DNA of 64,000 nt from Buxus sempervirens (Eukaryota > Streptophyta > Magnoliopsida > Buxales > Buxaceae). Below the pieces are notes generated by a model. That model was given only the letters and a program-made list of their open reading frames with translations. It was not told where the DNA came from and made no database searches. The position numbers and the translations under genes are program-made. The stretch covers positions 27,336,858-27,400,857 of the forward strand of contig OX387190.1 of assembly GCA_947561395.2 (NCBI GenBank). The letters are read 5' to 3'. The number at the start of each line of letters is the position of its first letter. Position 1 is the stretch's first letter. Shown piece by piece: positions 24,431 to 33,040 of the stretch.

Positions 24431-26315
24431 ATATTTGGGTTTGGAAATCACAGGAGCCGATTTTGATTTTGGAAATGTGGAGCGTTGATTTCCAAAGGAT
24501 CAGTTTGGAGAATTCTGAGGGATTTTTGGGATGGTAGGAACACAAAGTATTGATTTCCATCGGGATCTAGGAAAACTACAAGAGTTGATTTCCCATTCCA
24601 ATTAACTTTCTTTGAGATCTTTTTTTTTCTCTTTTTTTTTTCTTTTTTCTTTTTCTTCAGTTTGTCCAATGGCCATTGGCAAAAATCTTGACTTTTTCCT
24701 TGACTTCTTTTTTTTTTTTTTTCACTTCTTTATTTTGGGCTGTTTCACAGTCAATTGAAACTTAGTTTAAGCACAGGGGATTGAAACCATTCTTTGCCCT
24801 AAGGCAAATTTAATGTACACTTAGAGGTAATTCAAATTTTTGAAATTTTTTTTTTTTTGGTTTTTTTTTTGTTTTTGTTTTTTTTTTTTGTTTTTGAAAT
24901 GAGTTAATCAAGCATGCTTATGCAGATGATCTTGAAGTGTGTGCACTTGATGCATTAAGATGCGTACACAAAATTAGAACCAACATTACCATTCTGCATA
25001 ATTAAAAAGTGTGTGCATAGTCCTAAAAAGGGTTGGTGCTCCTCGAGGCACGACTTCTAGACATGGAAGCACATTTGAGTCCAGATCAGCCTTCTTTTGT
25101 CTGTTCTTTCATCTGTCTTTGCTTTCAGGTGTCAGACCAAAAGAATTAATAATTTGCCAAAAAAGGCGAAAATTACATGATATTCAAAATCTGCAAAATT
25201 TCATCTTAAGGGCTTTTGGGAACCCAGAAGAAGGGTACAAATTTACTTCAAGATAGGTAGGCTGAATTCCTAGATCTAGGGTTTTGCCCCTGCTCTGATC
25301 TGGCCTGTTTTTGTCTGATTTTCTGATCTTGTCGGCTTTCATCTGCTCAAAAGGTTGACCTGGACTCAGAGTGCTCCTAGCGGACTTAATGGGTCAAGGC
25401 CCATGGTTCACAGGACTCAATGCATGGATCTGGGGTGGCTCCCTCGATCAAAATTTGGTGGCTTCCTAAATTAGGGCTGAGGCAGCCCAAGACCTAAGGT
25501 TCACTCAATTTAATGCAAAAGAGCGGGGGACTGCCCCTGATGGACTCTTGGATTTTAAATTGATTTTATTTTCCGATATTCACATCCACATCCATATCCA
25601 TGCTGCATTCACAAAGCTGCGGTTTATCAGAAACAATAGGTGGGGAAAGGATACCCAGCCCGAGACATTCGTCTACAACCGTCTGAGCCAAGTACTAGAC
25701 CCTCGCGTACCACAGCATGAAGCCAGTGGTGCTAAGGAATCCAGAAACCTGGGGAGATGGGTTTACCCTGCTTTCCCCGGCAAGCCACGGGAGCGTAGAG
25801 CTAATACCATCCCAAAAGTAAGTTCATCGTTTGAGAAGGGTGGCTGCTAGAAAGATCTAGGTTTTGGTGGAGAAGAGCAGCATCTCATTAAATTATTCAA
25901 AGCGGATCATTCATGCAGACCCCCTCGTGCATGTCACCCCATGCAGTTAAAAGATCATTCACGGTATAGTGAAGTGCTTGTGTGTGTAGTGGGGCAAGGT
26001 GCGGTGTCTATTTGGGTGATTCTCGGATGATGAGCTGATAAAAGGTTCCTTATTGTCACTTTTATAGTGAGAGTACAGAACAACATGCAATACGATGTCT
26101 GGGTGGATCCCCAGGTAAGTGGAGGGTCACAGGGGACCGCTTAAATTCCACTTTCCTTAGGCAATTATCTCGTCCTTGTGACAGGATCCCCCAATATCAC
26201 GTAATTGCAAGAGTTCCATACCTCACTAAGGTTGGACAAAAAAGTATTTCCTAAATCTGCTCATATCCCCCTATGTTGACTCATTTCCTGACCAAGGTCC
26301 AATTGGGCTGAGGAA
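24431..26315 (-). other. 5' leader of the TR-GAG-like element, non-coding
   Basis: About 1.9 kb with T-rich runs (24617-24720, 24840-24900) and no recognisable coding domain. It ends at the primer binding site next to the 5' LTR. Confidence 0.6.
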
Positions 26316-26333
26316 TCCCCAGCAGAGTCGCCA
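26316..26333 (-). other. Primer binding site of the TR-GAG-like element (probably Arg tRNA type)
   Basis: Three bases inside the 5' LTR edge, the minus strand reads TGGCGACTCTGCTGGGGA. The complement ends in CCA with an acceptor arm CAGAGTC, which fits a plant arginine tRNA. Arg tRNA priming is known for Ogre/Tat elements. The tRNA identity is from memory. Confidence 0.7.
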
Positions 26334-28000
26334 AGCTGTGCGCACCCCCTTTTCCCGGGTTTCGGGCCGCACGACGAGGTGCATGTAGAAGTGATGCTCG
26401 CCTCGGGACTGATTTGGAGTTTGGAGTCGCCACTGCCTGAGAGGTGCAGGCAGACACAAAAGGGGCACCTATTCGGGCCTAATTATTCTGGTCTGCGGCT
26501 TATTAGAGTTCTGAGCAAGTTCTCGGTTACGTCTAGGGAAGCCCGAAGACACCCTAGCCCGCCCCGTCGATTGACAGGTCCCGTGGGTCTCCTTGGTCTG
26601 AGTCAACTTAGTTTTCACCTAATTCCTAAGCCAGCATGCACACTTATTTGGTCTGGTGGGACCCTCTGAAGGTGTGGGTCCCTTTTATTTTAATTTTATC
26701 TTTTTTATTTATCTAAGTGAGGTGGGTCGGACCCGGGTCCCGTTGGAAGACCGTGGACTGCCATGGTTGGGCCTTGGGCCCAGTTGGGTTATTGGGTAAC
26801 CCATTTGGTTATTTTATTATTTTATTTATTTACACTTTAGGTTTAGGCTTAGTGGGCTTGGAATGGGCCCATTAGCCAAAGTCAAGTGGCCTTGGGCCCG
26901 TTTATTGAAAACGGGCCCGGTTTGGGCCGGTCAAAAGTGGGCCCCACAAGTGGGCCAAAGGGATCTTAATGGGCCTATCTAGGCCCAAAGTCCAAAAATG
27001 GGCTTAAGATAGCCCAAGTGGTTTAAGGGAATGGTTCAAGCCGGTTTAGACCGGATTAGGTCCAACCGAACCAAGAAATTACACTTTTTACATCATTTTT
27101 ACAAGTGCCCGTATTGTCTTTACGGTCCGGCGAGCCCGTGAATGAATTACGGTCTCATCTGCCCGTGAAGCAAACATGGTCCAGGCTGGACCGGCCTGAG
27201 TTTACGGGCGCAACTCAGTTTGCCCGTTTGCTGCCGATTTCGATTGAGATCATCTTGATCGGTTTCTTGAGTGTTCTGGTGACCTCTGCAGGATTTCCAG
27301 TGCCTTCCATGTTCCCTGTTCTCTTCATTTTGGCTTGGAAAGCCATTTTTTTCTCCTTCTTTAGGAATGGCATTCAATTCACCTTCTTTTCTTCTTTCAT
27401 TTTGGTAAAACGAGAATGGAATGAGGGAAGAGGATGGGGTTACATGAGATTATTCAAAGAGGATAATTTCCTCTTTAGCATGCGACAAATAACGTCATTT
27501 GGATCATGTCAACTCTTATGCTTTCTTTCTTTTGATTCACTCTTTACCTTCCCGTGGAGGAACACTCATTTACAAGAAAGGATTCCCAGCACAAGCAAGC
27601 AAACAGGTTAGTAAAAAAAAAGTAAGAAACGAAAATAAAGCAAAATTATGTAAGGAACTAAACTTGTTTATATTGGAGAAAGAAAAAATAAGAAACATTA
27701 CCAAATTACCAATTCTCTGTTTTTGATGATGGTGAGATTCTCCGAAGATTTCAGCAGCGCTTCCGCGTCTCTTTGAATTTCCAAAAATGAATTTGAAAGA
27801 GGGTTTGGTAAGAGGTTGGGTTTAAAAGAAGGTATTTGGGGGTTTAGGCATGGTTTGGGGATGCAGGGGTATTTTGGGTATTAAATAGGTTTAGGTATTG
27901 GGAGATGGAAGTTGGGCAGAGGTTGGCCGTGGAAAACTCCAAGAGGGAGAGGGGGGTAGGCCAGGGGAGAAGGCTTGTTCAAATGAGGGGGGTGGCCTCT

Positions 28001-28010
28001 CTATTTATAG
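28001..28010 (-). promoter_or_regulatory. TATA box of the 5' LTR promoter (TR-GAG-like element)
   Basis: CTATAAATAG on the minus strand, about 13 bp downstream of the palindrome array, in the LTR that would drive the element. Confidence 0.75.
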
Positions 28011-28022
28011 GCAAAATTTTCG

Positions 28023-28236
28023 TGCCCGTATTTGAACTACGGGCATGCCTTGCCCGTACTTTAAGTACGGGCGTGCCTTGCCCGTAATTCAATTACGGGC
28101 GAAAAACGAATATTTGCAATTATCGCAGATTCTTCCGTACGGGACGCGTGTCCCGCCACGCGTCCCCTTCTAGAAGCTTGCCCGTAGTTGAAGTACGGGC
28201 ATGCCTCGCCCGTACTCCAAATACGGGCGTGCACGT
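28023..28236. repeat. Palindrome array, GCCCGTA/TACGGGC type (5' LTR copy)
   Basis: Identical to 18563-18776. It lies just upstream of the promoter TATA box at 28001-28010 in the transcribing 5' LTR. Confidence 0.9.
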
Positions 28237-29473
28237 TTTTAAAATGCTGGATTTCAAATGCTTTATTAAATTTGACTTATTTAAAGATTTTTATCCGATT
28301 TTTTGATTATTATATTATAAAAACGAGATTCTCTTATTAAAATAATATTTAAAAATAAAGATATGATTATTTTTACTTATTTAATTCATCTATTCTGCTT
28401 TTTGCTGCTGTTTTGCCACATGGGCAGCTTTCTTTGAAACTTCAACTGCCCATAACTTTTCCGTCCGATGTCTGATTTCAGCAAATTTGGTGTCGTTGGA
28501 ATCGGTTCGGAATGCTCTATCCAATGGGATCAAATTGGGCAGTTGAATTGGGGCCGAGCAAAAAGTCAACCTTCGCTCCCCCAAAAGTTTGACCGGCTCA
28601 TAACTCTCTCATCCGGACCCCGATTCCAGCAAACTCAGTTGCGTTAGAACCATGTCGAAATGCTCTTTTCAATGAGAGGAAGTTTGATGGCCAATTCTCT
28701 TTGGATCAAAAAGTCAAATTTTGGTCCCCCTAGGGTTTGACTTTTTAATTGAAATTTTTATTTTCTTCATTTTCTGGGGTGCAAAAATCAGGTGTCTACA
28801 GGTTGTAAACTGCTTTGGAAACACTATTGGTATCGTATTGAAAACTTGTGAATTTGTTTTTTTTATACAACATTTTCCTGTTTATCATTTATTAAATTAT
28901 TGTTTGCAACTAATGAAAAGCATATGAAAAATTATATGTGGACTATGTAATTGACAGATTGAAATGCATTATGAAACTTGTATTATTGTTGGATATTTAC
29001 TTATTAATGTTGCCCATTTGCAAAATATTGCATTACTATTATTATTATTTTTGTGAGGGTGTTATTCTATAGTTAACGTTCTTTTTGGGATTCAGATTGT
29101 AAGATGAAACCTACTGAGCATTGCTCACCCTACCATTTTATAGGGATTGGGGTTTATGTGGACTAGAAGCAAGATACGAAGAAGTGGACTTGTACCTTGA
29201 TCGGTGCACCTCGATGTTGGTTTGGCCTACTTAGCGTAGGAAAGTAAATAGCTTTTATTGCTGAAATGTTATAATAGATTGTGTAAAATTCAATTAATGT
29301 GTATTATTCTTTAAATTTATTTTATTGAATTTCCTGTCTCATTTAGTAAGATCTAGGTTTATATTCAATTGCTTTATTCACTTTCACTGACGTCCTGATA
29401 TTTCCTTAAGAGTTCAACCATATTAGTATTATTATAATAAAAAAAAAACTACCTTGAATTTTGGGACACTTCG

Positions 29474-30388
29474 TCATCACTTATCACTGGTTTAATTCAA
29501 GCTCTTCGTACTAATTTACCTATTACAGATTTGGGGAATCTCCATTATTTCTTAGGTGTCAAGGCACATAATACTGATGCAGGTCTTCTTCTTACACAAC
29601 CCAAATATATCTTTGATCTTCTAAAGAGAACAAACATGGTATCGGCTAAGCCTGTAAAAATGCCTACGGCTGTTTTTGAGAACTTGAGCATATTCTCTGG
29701 TAATTTGTTCAACAATTTATCTCTCTATAGAAGCACTGTTGGAGCTCTCCAATACCTTTCATTTACTCGCCCACATCTTGCCTTTGTTGTTAGCAAAGTA
29801 TGTCAGTATATGCATGCTCCATGAGTTCCTCATTGGCAGGCGGTCAAGCATATCCTCAGATATCTTAAACATACTTCTCACCTTGGTCTCTTAATATCAC
29901 AATCTCCATCTTTAAATGTTACCGCCTTCTCAGATGCCGATTGGGCTGGCTGCCCAGTTGATAGGCATTCTACAGGTGCCTACTATTTGTTCTCAGGTTG
30001 CAATCTAATCTCTTGGTCATCAAAGAAGCAACCAACTATAGCTAGATCCTCTATTGAAGCAAAACTCAAGGTTGTTGAAGTTATTTGGGTTCAGCACCTG
30101 TGCAAAGATCTTGGTGTTCATCTTACATGTGCTCCTACCATCTACTGTGATAATCTTGGGGTCACTTACCTATCTTCAAATCCCATTTTTCATGCACGCA
30201 CAAAGCACGTAGAAATCGATTTTCATTTTGTCCGTTTTCAGGTACTTAATTGCTCTCTTTCAGTTGCCTTCATTTCTGGGCTAGATCAGCTGGTAGACGC
30301 TCTTACTAAACCATTAACACATGGTTGTTTTCAACATCTTTGTTCAAGTCTACGCTTACGGTTTATACCGCTCGCCTTGAGGAGGGGA
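29474..30388 (+). pseudogene. Copia reverse transcriptase end and RNase H region, with polypurine tract (fossil)
   Basis: Sequence resumes after the second target copy CTTCG with copia RT and RNase H hallmarks: DLGNLHYFLGVKA, LTQPKYIFDLL, SWSSKKQPTIARSSIEA, and HTKHVEIDFHFVR-like sequence. It ends at a polypurine tract (GAGGAGGGGA, 30379-30388) directly before the 3' LTR. This confirms that the flanks of the 11022-29468 insertion belong to one copia element. Confidence 0.88.
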
Positions 30389-30727
30389 TGTTAAAGCACC
30401 AAATACATCCAGGGGCGGCTCAAAGGGGTAGGCCACTAAGGCCACCGCCTAAGGCCCCCCCAACTATGAAGGCCCCATTTTTTAAACTTTTTTTTAAATA
30501 TTTTTTCTTTATTATGTTATTAGGTTTTGTTTTTTTAAACCTTAAAGCCCCCAACTATTAGGTTTTCTTTTTTAACGTTTTTTTGTTTTTTAATATTTTT
30601 TTAAGCGTTAAGGGCCTCACTATTATTAACGTTAAGAGAGATTTAGAGCAGCTTGTGTCCCAAAAAAAAAAAAAAAGAGCAACTCTTGGAATACTCTCTC
30701 TTTCGTTTTTTAAAAAGGGAAAAGGGG

Positions 30728-31021
30728 ATGAATCTTTGGTATGATATATTGTTTGTTGTAAATTCAGTTAATAAGAGTTTACAACTTGAAAATATGCTAC
30801 TAGATCTTGCTATGGATACATTAAAGGGATTTATTTCTTATTTCAAAAATTTTAGAGAAAGTGGTTTTAATTTTGCTTTAGATTTTTCAAAACAAGTTGC
30901 ACTGGAAATGGAAATAGAACCAACATTCTCTAAAAAGCGTACCATTCATAGGAAAAAGCAATTTGATGAAAATGTCGACGAGATTATGAAATCTGTAGAG
31001 GAATCTTTCAAAAAGCAATGA
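30728..31021 (+). pseudogene. hAT transposase, middle fragment
   Basis: The fragment begins at MNLWYDILFVVNSVNKSLQ and includes FKNFRESGFNFAL, ALEMEIEPTFSKKR and FDENVDEIMKSVEESFK. These are typical of the region before the catalytic core in TTF-type hAT transposases. The frame then closes. The next recognisable piece is the C-terminal dimerisation region, so the pieces are separated by frame changes and loss. Confidence 0.75.
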
Positions 31022-31201
31022 TATATTTGGGTTTTTATTTGGTCTTGATAGATTACATTCTTTTATTGATTGTGATTTAGAAAAAAAAATGTCTTGATCT
31101 TGAAAATTTTCTTAAGCATGACATGCATTCTAATATTGATGGTTTGGATTTGTTTTTGGAATTAAAGGTTTTAAAAGTTGTAAAAAACAGAAATTAATAC
31201 T

Positions 31202-31483
31202 CCAATTGAAATACTTAATCTAATAAAAGAACTCGATTGTTTTCCCAATTGTTTAATTGTATATAGAATATTACTTACCATACTTGTTACAGTTGCATCT
31301 GAAGAAAAAAGTTTTTCAAAACTAAAGATTATAAAAAATTATTTACGAACAACTATGTTTCAAGATAGATTAAATAGTTTAGCAATTTTATTTATTGAAA
31401 ATGATTTATTGGCTAAACTTGAATACAAAAATTTAATTAGTAATTTTGCATCTAAAAAGGCAAGAAATAAATTTATGGTTTAA
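31202..31483 (+). pseudogene. hAT transposase, C-terminal dimerisation fragment
   Basis: A 93-codon open stretch reads PIEILNLIKELDCFPNCLIV, then YRILLTILVTVASEEKSFSK, LKIIKNYLRTTMFQDRLNSL and so on to a stop at 31481-31483. This is the conserved hAT C-terminal dimerisation domain (LxxxxPVTVAxxERSFSxLKxIK-like pattern). It has no start codon of its own. Confidence 0.85.
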
Positions 31484-31769
31484 TATTAATTTTTTAATTA
31501 AAAGGCCTCATTTTATGACCTTGCCTAAGGCCCCCAAAAAGTTTGAGCCGCCTCTGAATACATCATGTGCTCAGGAGTCTTCAAATACATCATGTGCTCA
31601 GGAATCTTCCCAAACAGCATCATCCTGAATCTTTTAGATATCTCTGTTTCTAGATATTTCTGTAGTTTGTTGTAACTGTTTCTGTTTCATAACAAACACA
31701 TTCTTGTAACAATCTCTCTATAAGAAACATAGCTTAGAACAATGAACATTCATTGGTTTTAGCACATCC

Positions 31770-32757
31770 TTCTGTTTTGTGTGGTATATCCTAAATACAT
31801 GTGTATGGGTGCACCTCAGAAATTATCACAGCATAGGAGCGACTTGTGCTATAAACTTTTTTTCCGTACTTATCACATTCCTTGTACGTCAGTAAAACTT
31901 AACAACATATTATGTAATCTTTGGGTTTCAATTCCCAACATACAGCAAAATAAGATGGATTATAAAGAAGTTTTACCTGGTCCAAAGGTGATGGATAGTA
32001 CAAAATTCATTTGATAGCTAGGATGGAACAAAATATTTTTCTTGGAAGAACCAAGGAGGGATTTAGGAAGATATCTGATTTTGTAGGTCGGCAATACTTA
32101 CTAGGTTGCACCTTGGTTCGGTTTGTTTCGGGTTAACATCAACCCAAAACCAAACCGAAGTTTGTGATGGTCAACCCCAATTAATAGATCGATAAAACTA
32201 ACAGAATAATTCCAAAAGGTTGTCAACTAGCAAACCAAAAAACTAAGTCGGGTCCAGTCCAGTTCGAATTTTGATTATAAAAAGGCTTTGGACTTTTAGT
32301 AGCCTGGGTCCATATGTATTACCGAAATGGGCATCAAGGATGGAAAAACTTCCACAACATGCAGGACCAATCACCGACCACAATATCTTTGACACGAAGC
32401 TCTCATCTCCTTTAATTTGTTTTCATCCTTCATTTTCAACAGTCATTCATGAATGTGCTTTCTTTGTCTTCTGGAATCATTTTCTTCAGCATTTTCCAGT
32501 CCATTCGAGAAAAGAGAACACGAATTCAACTTTGAATAAGCTACTAAAGCTGTACTGACCGACCCCTCTTCCCAAAGATGCAATTTCATGTGAGACTTGA
32601 TCGAGTCAACTATTAATTAATTCCCTACAATACTCACTTTTGGGATGATTACCAAAAAAAAAAAAAAAACCCCTCACTTTTGGGATGATTGTAGAGATGC
32701 CCATTTAGATTTAGGGGAGAGAATATGGGATTCATGAGGCCAAAATGGAAATTACCC
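31770..32757. other. Intergenic region upstream of the receptor kinase gene
   Basis: I see no gene. The region contains AT-rich DNA and a few short ORFs without family resemblance. It is probably the distal promoter of the kinase gene, shortened or displaced by the copia insertion. Confidence 0.5.
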
Positions 32758-32765
32758 TATAAAAG
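32758..32765 (+). promoter_or_regulatory. TATA box of the S-receptor-like kinase gene
   Basis: TATAAAAG lies 276 bp upstream of the ATG at 33041, in the correct orientation and in a sensible sequence context. Confidence 0.6.
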
Positions 32766-32804
32766 ATCAGATTCAGGCCTTCTGATCGGTTTCTTTCATT
32801 TGTA

Positions 32805-32865
32805 AGTCAACAAATGCTTTATTTGATTTCCAAGTCAACAATGTTAACGACTAATTTTGTTGACT
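32805..32865. promoter_or_regulatory. Cluster of three W-box-type motifs
   Basis: AGTCAA occurs at 32805-32810 and 32833-32838, and TTGACT at 32860-32865. WRKY factors bind TTGAC(C/T) and regulate many defence receptor genes. The cluster lies between the TATA box and the ATG. Regulation by WRKY is inference. Confidence 0.4.
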
Positions 32866-33040
32866 TCCAAATCAATGAAATCAGTAGAGTGGACGGTAGA
32901 GAGCTAGCTATTGTCTGAACAACTGAAGTTTAAAGGAAGAGCTGAGAGTATGAGGTTTTGATGTTATTTGGGTTTTTTTTAATCTGCTTTTATTTGAAGG
33001 AAAACTTAGTCAAAGAAGAAGCTTGATAGGCAACTCATTA

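Larger units (their letters stand above)
16877..28800 (-). mobile_element. Non-autonomous Tat-type gypsy element with gag but no pol (TR-GAG-like), very young
   Basis: A complete minus-strand element of 11.9 kb with target duplication GGTTG (16872-16876 and 28801-28805). Its LTRs (16877-19340 and 26337-28800) are both 2464 bp; I found one mismatch between them by eye. That implies an insertion age of tens of thousands of years or less at usual plant rates. It has a primer site, a long leader with a 70-bp tandem repeat, a whole-looking gag ORF and a polypurine tract. No reverse transcriptase, RNase H or integrase is present. Elements with this layout are known as TR-GAG. Its gag and 3' internal region resemble those of element F, so a related autonomous element could have supplied the enzymes. 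Confidence 0.9.
26337..28800 (-). repeat. 5' LTR of the TR-GAG-like element
   Basis: This 2464-bp direct repeat of 16877-19340 lies at a constant offset of 9460 bp. The one difference I saw is at 17160 versus 26620. Confidence 0.93.
11022..29468 (+). mobile_element. Probable solo LTR of a Ty3/gypsy element (about 3.7 kb own sequence), carrying two further insertions
   Basis: The insertion starts TGTAACAACC, ends TTTTGGGACA, and has target duplication CTTCG at 11017-11021 and 29469-29473. Removing the inserts at 11887-14694 and 16877-28800 leaves about 3.7 kb. I found no second copy of its start and no coding domain, so a solo LTR fits best. The ACTGAGCATTGCTCACCCTA block near 29115 is reminiscent of long LTRs of the Tekay/Del group. 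It lies inside copia reverse transcriptase. Confidence 0.7.
30410..31556 (+). mobile_element. hAT-family DNA transposon, internally deleted, inside the copia 3' LTR
   Basis: The 1147-bp element has 15-bp terminal inverted repeats with one mismatch (CAGGGGCGGCTCAAA versus CAGAGGCGGCTCAAA). Its exact 8-bp target duplication is AATACATC (30402-30409 and 31557-31564). It belongs to the plant hAT group whose transposase resembles TTF-type zinc-finger proteins with a hAT dimerisation domain. Autonomous members of that group are about 3 kb or more, so most of the transposase, including the zinc-finger N-terminus, has been lost. Confidence 0.92.
6250..31764 (+). mobile_element. Ty1/copia retrotransposon, fossil, host of a multi-level nest
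   Basis: A plus-strand copia element with TG...CA LTRs of about 0.2 kb, flanked by an exact 5-bp target duplication CATCC (6245-6249 and 31765-31769). Its own sequence is about 4.5 kb, the normal size for the superfamily. The remaining 21 kb consists of three direct insertions (7554-8925, 11022-29468, 30410-31556) with further insertions inside the second. Short LTRs and an initiator-Met-type primer site fit plant copia lineages such as Ale; the lineage is not proven. The coding region is broken in many places. The two LTRs differ at roughly 11 of 200 aligned bases by eye. This implies an age of a couple of million years if the commonly used rate of 1.3e-8 per site per year applies. Confidence 0.92.
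30389..31764 (+). repeat. 3' LTR of the copia element, split by a hAT insertion
   Basis: The LTR occupies 30389-30409 and 31557-31764; the hAT element at 30410-31556 splits it. It carries a short tandem duplication of an AATACATCATGTGCTCAGGA unit and ends in TTAGCA. Confidence 0.88.

Noticed and set aside
24117-24560. Repetitive ORFs on both strands across the 70-bp array
   Set aside because: By-products of the tandem repeat in a leader; frames reflect the repeat, not a protein.
26316-26333. A tRNA gene at the TGGCGACTCTGCTGGGGA sequence
   Set aside because: Only the 3'-end complement is present, directly at the LTR edge; it is a primer binding site.
17645-28087. Identical ORFs at 17645-18627 and 27105-28087 (168, 75 and 60 codons) as duplicated genes
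   Set aside because: They lie in the two LTRs of one element and are identical because the LTRs are; no family resemblance.
11022-29468. Treating this insertion as a complete two-LTR element
   Set aside because: No second copy of its start or end and no coding domain; a probable solo LTR explains it better.
33023-33040. An earlier, non-ATG start for the receptor kinase
   Set aside because: The frame is open but has no ATG before 33041, and the signal peptide starts at 33041.
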